Shown: positions 1 through 9,774, counted from the first letter of the stretch. The stretch is 64,000 nt of DNA from Thioalkalivibrio sp. ALJ3 (GCF_000377205.1 NZ_KB897906.1:402272-466271); one strand, 5' to 3'. Notes: generated by a model from the letters alone, not told the origin. A program made the numbers and translations.

Positions 1-725
1 AGCGTCGGGGTCTGGATGCCGTCGATCACACTGGGCGTGTTGTGAACGGGGGCCGGATCGTAATAGCTCAGGAACGCATGGGGTGCGACGTCCAGCTCGC
101 CGCATTGCAGAAAACGCACGCCTTCCAGCATGGAGCCGTCGCCACGATCGTGCTTCTCCTGGGCGCGGGCCAGCACTTCACCCAGCGGCTCGCCGGCCTG
201 CTCTTCGTAATCCGCGGAGACCCTGTCTGCATCAAACGTGGACGGGGCCACCAGCACCATCGCACGAATGTCGTCCGGATCGTGCTCGGTCAGATAGCGC
301 GCCACCTGGTTACCACCGCGCGAGTGCCCGAACAGGGTGACCGGGCCATAGCCTTCACCCTGCAGCCATTCCTGCCAGAGAGCGACCTCCTTCAGGTGCT
401 CGTCCACGCCATGGTGAATCGGCGCGTCACACTCGAACATCCCCTCGCGCTCGTCGATCCCGTAGCTCAGGTTGATCGACAGCGTATTGTGTCCCCGGTC
501 GGCGAGTTGATCCTGAACCGCCTGCATGATCTCCATGCGGCCGTGGGCCAGCGTGCCATGCAGCATCAGCACCACGCCATCTCCAGGCGAGGCACCCGCC
601 CCCTCCTGGAAATGACCGATCAAGGTCAGGTCATCATGTACCAGCGTGACCTTCTCGGCCGCAAACGCCGGGGCGGAGGCCAGGGCAGCGGCCGCACAGG
701 CCGTCGTGATCCACGAATACCGCAT
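1..725 (-). CDS. exported alpha/beta hydrolase, 3' end beyond window
   Basis: The gene reads leftward out of the window, so only about the first 241 codons are present. It starts at the ATG at 725, preceded by a good AAGGAG-type ribosome site. The N-terminus is a Sec signal peptide (MRYSWITTACAAAALASAPAFA, cleavage probably after AFA). The mature part shows the oxyanion-loop motif LMLHGTLAH and the nucleophile elbow GHSRGG (Ser nucleophile), followed by VLVAPSTF, all typical of the alpha/beta hydrolase fold. The protein is therefore probably a periplasmic esterase or related hydrolase; the substrate is not deducible. The acid and His of the catalytic triad would lie partly outside the window. 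It is divergent from the FAD oxidase gene at 950. Confidence 0.8.
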   Translation of the reverse strand, partial: MRYSWITTACAAAALASAPAFAAEKVTLVHDDLTLIGHFQEGAGASPGDGVVLMLHGTLAHGRMEIMQAVQDQLADRGHNTLSINLSYGIDEREGMFECDAPIHHGVDEHLKEVALWQEWLQGEGYGPVTLFGHSRGGNQVARYLTEHDPDDIRAMVLVAPSTFDADRVSADYEEQAGEPLGEVLARAQEKHDRGDGSMLEGVRFLQCGELDVAPHAFLSYYDPAPVHNTPSVIDGIQTPT

Positions 726-949
726 TGCAATCTCCTTTTTCGGAATGGAATCGTTCTAATGATCCCGCGAACGACTAGACCATTGAGGGCTCGAAAAAAT
801 TCCCGACTTCTACTACGCCAAAAGGAACCACCCCAACGTGGCAGCATCGGCTGCGCCGAGAGACAACACGGAACGCCCCGGACATTTCCCGTACCGCTCG
901 CCGCCTGTAACCTGAAGGCTGAATTCGCTCTTGGAAGCCCTTGCCCCTC

Positions 950-2446
950 ATGAGTGCCGAACAGCCCCTGACCCCGGATTCCACTGCGCTGGAAGCGCTG
1001 GCGGCCGCGATCGCGGTCCTGCAGGGGGAGCTGCCCGCGGATCGCCTGATCCTGGAGGCACACGAACGCCGCACCTACGAATGTGACGGGCTGTCCGCCT
1101 ATCGCCAGACCCCCGGCGCGGTCGCGCTCCCCCAGACCCGTGAGGAACTGCTCACCTGCCTGCGGGTCTGCCGCGAGCACCAGGTCCCGATCATTCCCCG
1201 CGGCGCGGGCACGGGGCTCTCGGGCGGAGCGCTGCCCAGTGCCACCGGATTGCTACTGTCGCTGGCACGGTTCAATCGCATCCTGGAGATCGACGCCGAC
1301 AATCGCTGCGCTGTGGTACAACCCGGAGTACGTAACCTCGCAATCTCCGAGGCAGCCGCCCCGCAGGGCCTCTACTACGCCCCCGATCCCTCATCGCAGA
1401 TCGCCTGCTCGATTGGCGGCAACGTCGCCGAGAACGCCGGCGGCGTGCACTGCCTGAAATACGGCCTCACCGTGCACAACGTCCTGGGCCTGGAGATGAT
1501 CACGCTGGATGGCGAGATCATCCGGCTGGGCGGCAAGACGCTGGACACCGCAGGCCCCGATCTGCTGGCGCTGATGATCGGCTCCGAGGGGATGCTTGGC
1601 ATCGTCACCGAGGTCACCGTGCGCCTGCTGCCCCGCCCCGAGCGTACCCAGGTCCTGCTCGCGAGCTTCGACGATGTAGAGGCTGCCGGACGCGCAGTGG
1701 CCGGGATCATCGCGGCCGGGTTGATCCCGGCCGGCCTGGAGATGATGGACAACGCCGCGATCCGCGCGGCCGAGGACTTCGTCCATGCCGGTTATCCGGT
1801 GGATGCCGCCGCGATCCTGCTGTGCGAGCTCGACGGCACTAACGCCGAGGTCTCCGAGGACATTATGGTGGTGCGCCGCAAGCTGCTCGAGTTGGGCGCC
1901 ACAGAGGTGCGCACCGCGCGCGACGCCCAGGAGCAGGCCCTGTTCTGGGCCGGGCGCAAGGCCGCGTTCCCCGCGGCCGGGCGGATCTCGCCGGACTACT
2001 ACTGCATGGACGGGACCATCCCACGCCACCAGCTGGGTACCGTGCTCGAGCGCATCAATGCACTGTCGCACGAACATGGCCTGGGCGTGTGCAACGTTTT
2101 TCATGCCGGCGACGGCAACCTGCACCCCCTGATCCTCTACGACGCCAACCAGGCCGGCCAGCTGGAAACGGCCGAGGCCTTCGGGCAGCAGATTCTGGAG
2201 CTGTGCGTGGCAGTCGGCGGGACCGTCACCGGGGAACACGGCGTGGGCGTCGAAAAGCTCGACGGCATGTGTGTGCAGTTCGCACCCCCCGAGCTCGAAC
2301 AGTTCCACCGGCTGCGGCAGGCCTTCGATCCGCTCGGCCTGCTGAACCCCGGCAAGGCCGTGCCCACACTGGCACGCTGCGCCGAGTTCGGTCGCCAGCA
2401 TGTGCATGGCGGCGAGCTCCCGCACCCCGACCTGCCGCGCCTTTGA
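950..2446 (+). CDS. glcD: FAD-linked oxidase, glycolate/D-lactate oxidase GlcD family
   Basis: A 498-residue flavoprotein of the FAD-binding PCMH/GlcD family, close to the roughly 499 residues of E. coli GlcD. The PCMH-type FAD-binding domain covers about residues 50-230 and contains the pyrophosphate-binding stretch PRGAGTGLSGG (about 83-93). The C-terminal FAD-oxidase C domain has the family motifs FHAGDGNLHP and GEHGVGVEK (about 428). Such enzymes oxidise 2-hydroxyacids (glycolate, D-lactate) and pass electrons on. GlcE and GlcF partners are not adjacent here, so it may act alone as a D-lactate or D-2-hydroxyacid dehydrogenase. I chose the ATG at 950; an in-frame TTG lies at 941. The exact substrate is uncertain. 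Confidence 0.85.
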   Translation: MSAEQPLTPDSTALEALAAAIAVLQGELPADRLILEAHERRTYECDGLSAYRQTPGAVALPQTREELLTCLRVCREHQVPIIPRGAGTGLSGGALPSATGLLLSLARFNRILEIDADNRCAVVQPGVRNLAISEAAAPQGLYYAPDPSSQIACSIGGNVAENAGGVHCLKYGLTVHNVLGLEMITLDGEIIRLGGKTLDTAGPDLLALMIGSEGMLGIVTEVTVRLLPRPERTQVLLASFDDVEAAGRAVAGIIAAGLIPAGLEMMDNAAIRAAEDFVHAGYPVDAAAILLCELDGTNAEVSEDIMVVRRKLLELGATEVRTARDAQEQALFWAGRKAAFPAAGRISPDYYCMDGTIPRHQLGTVLERINALSHEHGLGVCNVFHAGDGNLHPLILYDANQAGQLETAEAFGQQILELCVAVGGTVTGEHGVGVEKLDGMCVQFAPPELEQFHRLRQAFDPLGLLNPGKAVPTLARCAEFGRQHVHGGELPHPDLPRL

Positions 2447-2549
2447 CTGGCCCGGTAACCAATACCGGGTCAAGTGCAGGCCCGGAAACACTCTTGTAAG
2501 GTGGCCCGGAGTCCACAGACCTCGGGCCACAGTCGCCCGTGGAAGACCG

Positions 2550-3524
2550 ATGAAGCGTTCCCAGGATCAGAGCAAGGACAGCGAGGACCCGTTCAATCAG
2601 GGCGTGGATAACACCCTGCGTCTGCTGCACCAGCTCGCCCCGCTCGACACCTGGATGCTGACCCGGGTGGAAGGGAATGAACAAATAGTGGTGCGGGCGA
2701 ACGACCACGGCTACGGCATCAAGGCCGGCACGGCCTTCGACTGGAGCAACTCGTTCTGTATCCGCATGCTGGAAGGCCGAGCGCCCCGGATCGCGCCGGA
2801 TGCCGCAAGCGAACCGGCCTACGCCGAGGCACTGGAAGCCCTCGCGGCGGCCGGCAACGAGACACCGATCAGCAGCTACATCGGCTACCCGGTGCGCGAC
2901 ATCGACCACCAGTTGTACGGCGTACTGTGTGCCATTCACCCGGACAAAATGGATATCTCGTCCGCTGAGCAGGACGCACCGATCCAGGCAGCGGTCGGAG
3001 CGCTTGAGGCACTGATACGGATGCGCCACCAGATTGACTCGCTCGAGCGCGAACGCGAAGCCCTGTTTCTCGAGGCGCATACCGATACCCTGACAGGCGC
3101 CTACAACCGTCGCGGCTGGACGCTCGCGCTCGCGGCCGAGGAAGACCGCTGCGCTCGCCATGGCCTCCCGGCCGGGGTCGTCATAATCGACCTGAACGGC
3201 CTCAAGGCCGTCAATGACACCGAGGGGCACGAGGCCGGCGACCGACTGATCGCCACAGCCGGGCGTACCCTGCGCGAATCCGTGCGGGAAGTCGACACGG
3301 TGGCCCGCCTGGGCGGCGACGAGTTCGCAGCCCTGTTCCCTGAGACCCCCATCGACTACATTCCGGATCTCGCCCGGCGCCTGCGTGACGCGCTCGATCA
3401 GGCCGGCGTCTCCGCTGCACTTGGCGCGTGCTCGCGCGATATGCGTGGCGACCTGCAAACCACTCAGGCCTATGCCGACAAGGCCATGTACGAGGACAAA
3501 CACAGCCAGCGCGCCCCCCACTGA
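2550..3524 (+). CDS. diguanylate cyclase with N-terminal GAF sensor
   Basis: 324 residues. Residues about 20-165 resemble a GAF domain of the kind fused to GGDEF domains, and the C-terminal about 175-320 is a GGDEF domain with an intact GGDEF signature at 255-259. The inhibitory I-site RxxD (REVD, 246-249) lies exactly five residues upstream, so product inhibition by c-di-GMP is expected. It should make c-di-GMP from two GTP in the cytoplasm; no membrane segment is seen. A YcgR-type c-di-GMP effector sits near the right end of the window. The ATG at 2550 was preferred because the longer in-frame extension upstream has no domain content. Confidence 0.88.
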   Translation: MKRSQDQSKDSEDPFNQGVDNTLRLLHQLAPLDTWMLTRVEGNEQIVVRANDHGYGIKAGTAFDWSNSFCIRMLEGRAPRIAPDAASEPAYAEALEALAAAGNETPISSYIGYPVRDIDHQLYGVLCAIHPDKMDISSAEQDAPIQAAVGALEALIRMRHQIDSLEREREALFLEAHTDTLTGAYNRRGWTLALAAEEDRCARHGLPAGVVIIDLNGLKAVNDTEGHEAGDRLIATAGRTLRESVREVDTVARLGGDEFAALFPETPIDYIPDLARRLRDALDQAGVSAALGACSRDMRGDLQTTQAYADKAMYEDKHSQRAPH

Positions 3525-3658
3525 CAGCCCAGGGTCAACCCCGTCCGGAATTCCGAAAACCGGCCCGAACGACGCTGCCCGGTGGGTGTCGATGGTTTAC
3601 CATGCTCCTTTTCGACCCCGCGCATTCGGGCGCCCCAGCGAATTTTCGAGGCCGTTTC

Positions 3659-4963
<1,305 letters not shown>

Positions 4964-5011
4964 AAACGCCCGGGGTACTCTCCCTCCCTTGCCCTTCAAC
5001 AGCGCCAGTGC

Positions 5012-5028
5012 TATCTACTGGGTAGATG
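5012..5028. promoter_or_regulatory. short inverted repeat upstream of first DUF2892 gene
   Basis: ATCTAC-TGG-GTAGAT is a perfect 6-bp inverted repeat with 3-bp spacing, about 25 bp before the start codon at 5053. The half-site sequence TATCTA/TAGAT recurs in front of the second DUF2892 gene. This suggests a common operator, but the regulator is unknown and no regulator gene lies nearby. Confidence 0.35.
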
Positions 5029-5052
5029 ACGGACACAAGGGAGGGAACGTCC

Positions 5053-5256
5053 ATGACTATTGATCGCTTTTTCCTGGTGTTTGCCGGAATTGTTGTACTG
5101 ATCAGTGCCCTGCTGGCCTGGGCCGCTAGTGGGTGGTGGCTGTTGCTTACCGTCTTTATCGGCGTCCATCTGATCCAGTCGGCCTTCACCGGGTTCTGCC
5201 CACTGGCCATGGTCCTCCGGAGCCTGGGCATGAAACCTGGCGAGATCTTCCACTGA
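5053..5256 (+). CDS. DUF2892 (YgaP-type) small inner-membrane protein, copy 1
   Basis: 67 residues, from the ATG at 5053, which follows a strong AAGGGAGGG ribosome site. Two adjacent hydrophobic segments (about 5-26 and 29-45) end in the family signature AFTGFCPL, with a conserved Cys, followed by MKPGEIF. DUF2892 proteins are two-helix inner-membrane proteins, often found fused or adjacent to rhodanese or sulfur-oxidation genes, but their function is not established. It is about 67% identical by eye to the second copy at 5358. The two genes are separated by about 100 bp and each has its own upstream palindrome, so they are probably separately transcribed duplicates. Confidence 0.88.
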   Translation: MTIDRFFLVFAGIVVLISALLAWAASGWWLLLTVFIGVHLIQSAFTGFCPLAMVLRSLGMKPGEIFH

Positions 5257-5320
5257 CACTCGACGTGATCGCGGGGTCCATCCATCGGTGGGCCCTTGTA
5301 TTTCCGCGCGCATGGGACCA

Positions 5321-5342
5321 TATTAGTTTTATCTAATAGATA
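5321..5342. promoter_or_regulatory. nested AT-rich palindromes upstream of second DUF2892 gene
   Basis: TATTAG-N6-CTAATA (5321-5338) is a perfect inverted repeat, and TATCT-AAT-AGATA (5330-5342) overlaps it. Both are AT-rich islands in GC-rich DNA, 15-35 bp before the start codon at 5358, where a repressor would cover the promoter. The layout resembles ArsR/BigR-type operators of sulfide-responsive genes, but that identification is inference. Confidence 0.4.
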
Positions 5343-5357
5343 ACCCGGGAGAACCCC

Positions 5358-5561
5358 ATGAGCATCGATCGCATTGTTCTTGCCTTTGCCGGCGCCGTCG
5401 TCATTATCAGTGCCATCCTGGCCTGGGTGTTCAGCCCCTGGTGGCTGCTGCTGACCCTGTTCGTCGGCTTTAACCTGCTGCAGTCCGCGTTCACCGGCTT
5501 CTGCCCGCTGGCGATGATCCTGAAGGCCATGGGCGTCAAGCCCGGCGAAGCCTTCAACTAG
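5358..5561 (+). CDS. DUF2892 (YgaP-type) small inner-membrane protein, copy 2
   Basis: 67 residues with the same two-helix layout as copy 1 and the same AFTGFCPLAM...KPGE signature. A GGGAG ribosome site precedes the ATG at 5358. The last base of its TAG stop codon (5559-5561) is the first base of a transposable element. The sequence beyond the element resumes TAAAGC, so the ancestral stop was evidently TAA. The gene's rho-independent terminator now lies about 300 bp away at 5862, on the far side of the insertion. The protein sequence appears unaffected. Confidence 0.9.
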   Translation: MSIDRIVLAFAGAVVIISAILAWVFSPWWLLLTLFVGFNLLQSAFTGFCPLAMILKAMGVKPGEAFN

Positions 5562-5842
5562 GGAGACGCTGATTTAATCGCACGTCCGCGTTGGTGCCCC
5601 CTGTTTTCCGAGACAAGGCGCGTCGTGTAGCGGGTAGTGGTTCTACCCGCAAGCGGCGCAACGCAGGATCGGGGAACAGGGGGCACCAACCCCACAAGCC
5701 ATTGAAAGCAGGGGCTCGGCCGCTTTTGCGCGGGAACGGCGTTGCGGCTCCTTTGTGCAGAATGACTGCACGGCGGTCACCGCGCCTTGTTCCCACGCAA
5801 AAGCGACTCGAGCGCGGACGCGCGATTAAATCAGCGTCTCCC
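5561..5842. mobile_element. 282-bp MITE-like element, copy 1
   Basis: The element has 30-bp terminal inverted repeats with one mismatch, beginning GGGAGACGCTGATTTAATC, and is flanked by a TA direct repeat (5559-5560 and 5843-5844). Inside are a second inverted pair around GGTGCCCCCTGTT / AACAGGGGGCACC and an 8-bp hairpin (GCGGGTAG / CTACCCGC). A second copy lies at 58388-58669, identical in length with about 6 differences by eye (about 98%). It encodes no transposase. The 84-codon open frame across it has no recognisable domain and is probably not a gene. The TA duplication points to mobilisation by an IS630/Tc1-mariner-like or similar transposase elsewhere in the genome. Confidence 0.88.
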
Positions 5843-5861
5843 TAAAGCAGCCATAAGTGAA

Positions 5862-5889
5862 GGCCCGGGCATGATGCCCGGGCCTTTTT
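5862..5889 (+). terminator. rho-independent terminator of the second DUF2892 gene
   Basis: GGCCCGGGCAT-G-ATGCCCGGGCC is an 11-bp perfect stem followed by TTTTT. It was probably just downstream of the DUF2892 stop codon before the MITE inserted between them. Confidence 0.85.
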
Positions 5890-5958
5890 GCTTTCGGGGC
5901 CTGCAAAATCGCCCAGCCCTGGCGCACAATGGTGAAGTACCCAAACCCGCCTCCCGCG

Positions 5959-6693
5959 ATGCTCTCGCTGATCCCGCGTCTGTTCCAGCGCGCCCCCAAA
6001 CCCGACACCGAGGCCCGCCAGTGGGTCCGCGCCGTGACCCTGTGGGCGCGACGCCAGACCGCCTGGGCGCGCCCGCTCGGCCAGGCCCACCTGGTTCTGC
6101 CGATTCGCGAGCATTTCCCCGGGCAGGCGGATACCCGCCACGGGATGGCGCAGATCGTGTTCGACGCGGTGTGCAGCCACGCCGGCTTTGCCGACGGGCC
6201 GTTTCGGCTCGCGCAGCCAGACGACCTCCTGGACGACCCGGTACCGATGGGCTCGTGGGGCCACGCGCCTCATCTCGAGTCCGTACCGATCCCCTACGAC
6301 CCCCGGCTGGTCGGCGAGAACGAGGCCCTGATCGGGCACTTCGCCCGCGAGATCGCGCTAAGACTGGTCCCGACCGCCGCTGAGCCTGCGCCTTCACAGG
6401 CAGGCAACGAAGGACATGTGGCCGAACTGCTGGCCACACAGATGGGATTCGGTCTGATGCTCGCCAACACGGCTTTCCACGTGCGGGTCGGGGGCTGCGG
6501 ATCCTGTAGCGCGCCGAGCGCGGAGCGCCAGGCCTCGCTCGGCCGCGACGATCTCGTCTATGCGCTGGCCCTGTTCTGCTATCACCAGGGCATCGCACCG
6601 AGCCGCGCCCGCACCTTCCTTAACAAGCCACTGCGCCCGGTTTTCCGCCAAGCCGCCCGCAGCCTTGCACAGCAGGCCCGAGCGTCCGCTTGA
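5959..6693 (+). CDS. conserved hypothetical protein
   Basis: 244 residues from the ATG at 5959; an in-frame ATG at 5929 would add 10 residues. I do not recognise a family. There is no signal peptide or membrane segment. The N-terminal half is rich in Arg and Trp (ARQWVRAVTLWARRQTAWARP). The middle has a proline-rich PHLESVPIPYDPRL stretch, and the C-terminal part contains a Cys pair in GGCGSCSAP followed by a helical segment. Codon use matches its neighbours. It is convergent with the membrane protein gene that ends at 6694, with no spacer at all between the two stop codons. Confidence 0.6.
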   Translation: MLSLIPRLFQRAPKPDTEARQWVRAVTLWARRQTAWARPLGQAHLVLPIREHFPGQADTRHGMAQIVFDAVCSHAGFADGPFRLAQPDDLLDDPVPMGSWGHAPHLESVPIPYDPRLVGENEALIGHFAREIALRLVPTAAEPAPSQAGNEGHVAELLATQMGFGLMLANTAFHVRVGGCGSCSAPSAERQASLGRDDLVYALALFCYHQGIAPSRARTFLNKPLRPVFRQAARSLAQQARASA

Positions 6694-7761
6694 TCAGCGC
6701 TTCGCTGGATCCCTCCACGCCCACGGGACCACCAGCAGGCTCTCCAGCGGCCCCTTGCGGAACACCCGGCGCCATCCGACCGCAAAGAGCATGAACAGCC
6801 CGGTGAATACCGCTGCTACCACCAACGCGGGGCTGACCTCCTGCTTGAAGACCAGTTGGTCGCGCCACACAGCAATCATGACCAGATGCAGCACGTAAAA
6901 GGTCAACGCGAGCTGCCCCGTCGCGACCAATGGCCACACCGCTCGGCCGAGGCGATCGGCCGACACCAGGCACACGGCGAGGACGGCCACGGCGACCCCG
7001 GTGGCATTCAACAACCATAATGGCCGCTGACTGTGCGCCTTCATGTCGGCCAGATCGGCCCAGCGCAGACCTCCACCCGGCTCTCCCCACCAGGCAAAGA
7101 GCCCCACGTGCAAGGCCCAGGCCGCCGCGGCGACCAGGATCCCGACCGACAGCATCCGCATACGCAGCACATCGCTGCGCAGATCGCAGCGGCCAAGCCA
7201 CAGACCCACCAGGAAGGGCACGATCCAGGTGATCAGCGGGTATGGCCCCGAGAACAGCAAGGCGTGCAACATCACGCCGGGCGGGTTGTCCGGCCCGATG
7301 CCAACCCGCTGGAAGGTATCGGGATCCAGCATCTGTCCATACAGATACAGCGGCGGCCCCAACACCAGCGCGAACAGCCCCATCATCAGGAGTACCGTCG
7401 TGTGCAGCCGCACCAGCCCAATGGAGAGCACAAAGAACAGGGCATAGGTCTGCAGGATCACGTTCAGCTCGTCCTGCATCGCCTGCAGCGCCACACCCAG
7501 CGGAAACAACAGCAGGGCACGCCAGAGGAGCTGGCCGGACAGCCCCTCGGCGGCGACGCGCCGCGACGCCGCCAGAAACGAAATGCCAACCCCGGCCACC
7601 AGCATGAACAACACCGAGGCGCGCCCATGAGGCAGCGCATACCACTGGCCCGCAACGGTATCGAGGCGCGTAGGCCCCACATGCACCATCAGCATGCCAA
7701 TCATGGCCAGCGCACGGGCCACATCGACCCCTTCCAGCCGCGCTCGACTAGGGTGCTCCAC
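6694..7761 (-). CDS. multi-pass membrane protein, DUF1624/DUF418 acyltransferase-like
   Basis: 355 residues with about ten hydrophobic segments. The N-terminus RLEGVDVARALAMIGMLMVH, with a His in TM1, and the C-terminal YVLHLVMIAVWRDQL are characteristic of the DUF418/DUF1624 group related to heparan-alpha-glucosaminide N-acetyltransferase. Such proteins are thought to move acyl groups across the inner membrane or modify envelope glycans; the substrate here is unknown. The start is a GTG at 7761, 8 bp after GGAGGA. An overlapping ATG at 7765 is out of frame. No functional partner is adjacent. Confidence 0.72.
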   Translation of the reverse strand: MEHPSRARLEGVDVARALAMIGMLMVHVGPTRLDTVAGQWYALPHGRASVLFMLVAGVGISFLAASRRVAAEGLSGQLLWRALLLFPLGVALQAMQDELNVILQTYALFFVLSIGLVRLHTTVLLMMGLFALVLGPPLYLYGQMLDPDTFQRVGIGPDNPPGVMLHALLFSGPYPLITWIVPFLVGLWLGRCDLRSDVLRMRMLSVGILVAAAAWALHVGLFAWWGEPGGGLRWADLADMKAHSQRPLWLLNATGVAVAVLAVCLVSADRLGRAVWPLVATGQLALTFYVLHLVMIAVWRDQLVFKQEVSPALVVAAVFTGLFMLFAVGWRRVFRKGPLESLLVVPWAWRDPAKR

Positions 7762-7936
7762 CCATCCTCCTCCAATCGCTGCGGTTCATCTTTTTCACGA
7801 CACGACCGTGCCCGATCCGCTCGCAAAGGTCACCCATCCCGAACCCTTTTCCAATCACGCACTTCGCCCTCCGCATTGCGGAATGCTCGATCAATGACTA
7901 GAAAAAAGACGAGACCACAGAGAAGGAGTAGTTCCC

Positions 7937-8440
7937 ATGCGCATGACCAAGCTCACTCCGTTGGTTCTGGCCGGTGCCCTAGCCTTTGCTGCCAATCCGG
8001 CACACAGTAGCGAAGGCACCTTTTCGATCCCGACGCTCATCCCCGAGCTGGCAGTGGAGGCGGTCGAGGCCGCGATGGAAGCCTGCCGCGACAAGGACAC
8101 GCAGGTCGCCGTCGCCGTAGTGGATCGGTTCGGTGTCACCCAGGCCGTCAAGCGCGACCGCTTCGCCGGGGCCCATACGGTCGATACCGCCGTCTCCAAG
8201 GCATGGACAGCGGTCAGCTTCCGCACCGATACCCTGGAGCTGCGGGAATCGACGATGCCGGACGAGACCAGCTACGGCATCCAGCATCTGCCCAACGTGA
8301 GCATCCTCGGCGGTGGCGTGGTGATCACCGATAACGGGCGGATCGTCGGCGGCATCGGCGTCTCCGGCGGACCCAGTGGAGACATCGACCACGAATGCGC
8401 CAATGCGGGCATCGACGCAATCTCGGACGAGCTCTTGTAA
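7937..8440 (+). CDS. secreted GlcG/HbpS-family protein
   Basis: 167 residues with an N-terminal signal peptide (about residues 1-24, ending AHS) and a mature GlcG/HbpS fold. Motifs are VAVAVVDRFGV, AVSKAWTAVSFRTDT and the C-terminal GGIGVSGGPSGDIDHECANAGI. Members bind haem or related small molecules (HbpS) or are co-encoded with glycolate oxidase (GlcG). Here the protein is exported and stands alone, although a GlcD homologue lies 5 kb upstream. A strong AGAAGGAG ribosome site precedes the ATG at 7937. Function beyond probable ligand binding in the periplasm is unknown. Confidence 0.8.
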   Translation: MRMTKLTPLVLAGALAFAANPAHSSEGTFSIPTLIPELAVEAVEAAMEACRDKDTQVAVAVVDRFGVTQAVKRDRFAGAHTVDTAVSKAWTAVSFRTDTLELRESTMPDETSYGIQHLPNVSILGGGVVITDNGRIVGGIGVSGGPSGDIDHECANAGIDAISDELL

Positions 8441-8454
8441 CCAGCCCAGAGAAT

Positions 8455-8484
8455 AAGGCCCTTCCCGCAAGGAAGGGCCTTCTA
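8455..8484 (+). terminator. hairpin terminator between convergent genes
   Basis: AAGGCCCTTCC-CGCAA-GGAAGGGCCTT is an 11-bp perfect stem just after the GlcG-like gene. The T tract is short (TTCT). It sits between convergent genes and may serve both. Confidence 0.7.
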
Positions 8485-8516
8485 CCCACCGAGCATCACG
8501 GACCCGGTCGATCTCT

Positions 8517-9662
8517 CTATCGGGCCTCCATCCGGTAAAGCCCGCCGTCGGATTCGTCCGTCAGCACATAGATATGCCCGTTCGGGCCCTCGCGCACATC
8601 GCGGATACGCCCGATCTTGCCGTGCAGCAGTTCCTCCATATGCACGACCTCGTCGTCCTCGATCACGATTCGCAGGATGCGCTCTGCACGCAGCCCACCG
8701 GCGAGCAGATTGCCCTGCCAGGCCTCGAAACGATTGCTGGTAACCATCGCCAACCCGGAGGGCGCCAGCGTGGGCAGGAATTCATAAACCGGCGGGATGG
8801 TGTCGTCAGACCGGCGGGCCTGGCCGAACTGACGCTCAGTGGGATACTCGCGCCCCTGACTGACATCCGGCCAGCCGTAGTTGCCACCCGCCTCAACGCG
8901 GTTTAGCTCGTCGCCGCCACGCGGGCCATGGTCCGTCAACCAGATGGTGTCATCGGCGGGATCGACTACAAGCCCCTGAGAGTTGCGCAGGCCGTAGGCG
9001 TAGATGTGCGGCTGGGCGTCATCACGGTCGGCGAACGGGTTGTCCGCCGGGGCCTCGCCGTCTTCGGTCAGACGCAGCAGCTTGCCCGTATGAGTGGAGA
9101 GATCCTGGACGCGTTCTTCCTGACGCCGGTCGCCGATCGTCATCAGCAGCGTGCCATCGGAGAGCCAGGCCAGCCTCGAGCCAAAATGACCGTGGTTGCC
9201 GCCACCGCGATCCTGCTCGAAGAGCTTCTCGAACTCGTGCAGTTCGCCACCTTCCAGCAGGCCGCGTCCCAATGCGGTATGGGACTGATCCTCATCGCCG
9301 CTGGAGTAGGTGAGGTAGACCCAGCCATTGTCCTTGAAATCCGGGTGAAGCGACACGTCCAGCAGTCCGCCCTGATCACGGGCCACCACATCCGGCACAC
9401 CCTCGATCGTGCGTACGTCGCCGTTCCTGCGGATATGCTTCAGCGCACCGGTGCGCTCGGTGACCAGGTAGCCACCACCGGGCAGGAACGCCACCGACCA
9501 CGGATGGTCCAGATCGCCCGCGACCCGCACCAGGTCGAACTGTTCGTATTCGGTACTGATGCCGGACTCGACCGTCTCGCCAGCCTGCGCACCACCGGCC
9601 AGCAACGCCGTGGCAACCGCGGCACCCATGAAACTACGCCAGACAGACCCGTATTTCAGCAT
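8517..9662 (-). CDS. secreted PQQ-dependent aldose sugar dehydrogenase (YliI-like)
   Basis: 381 residues from the ATG at 9662, after a GGGAGG-type ribosome site. The signal peptide ends around GGAQA. The mature part is a soluble-glucose-dehydrogenase beta-propeller: LDHPWSVAFLPGGGYLVTERTG at the start, QGGLLDVSLHPDF, GNHGHFGSRLAW and YGLRNSQGLVVDP are the standard motifs of this PQQ/Ca-binding family. It would oxidise aldose sugars in the periplasm. No PQQ synthesis genes are in the window, so it may rely on genes elsewhere or on external cofactor. It lies downstream of lysS on the same strand with a 112-bp gap. Confidence 0.88.
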   Translation of the reverse strand: MLKYGSVWRSFMGAAVATALLAGGAQAGETVESGISTEYEQFDLVRVAGDLDHPWSVAFLPGGGYLVTERTGALKHIRRNGDVRTIEGVPDVVARDQGGLLDVSLHPDFKDNGWVYLTYSSGDEDQSHTALGRGLLEGGELHEFEKLFEQDRGGGNHGHFGSRLAWLSDGTLLMTIGDRRQEERVQDLSTHTGKLLRLTEDGEAPADNPFADRDDAQPHIYAYGLRNSQGLVVDPADDTIWLTDHGPRGGDELNRVEAGGNYGWPDVSQGREYPTERQFGQARRSDDTIPPVYEFLPTLAPSGLAMVTSNRFEAWQGNLLAGGLRAERILRIVIEDDEVVHMEELLHGKIGRIRDVREGPNGHIYVLTDESDGGLYRMEAR

Positions 9663-9774
9663 CACAGCCTCCCGTTCTTTCCATGAAACCACAGCCATGC
9701 GACCGGCATGGTTTACAGGGTGTTCCCGCGATCGTACCACCCGGCGCGCCGACGGAAGCTGAACCGGAGCCGCT

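Noticed and set aside
42-953. 303-codon rightward frame over the alpha/beta hydrolase
   Set aside because: The leftward frame has a signal peptide, GHSRGG elbow and ribosome site; the rightward one has none of these.
5591-5845. 84-codon frame inside the MITE, repeated in copy 2
   Set aside because: It covers the inverted-repeat structure, has no domain and ends in the terminal repeat. It is better explained as part of a non-coding element.
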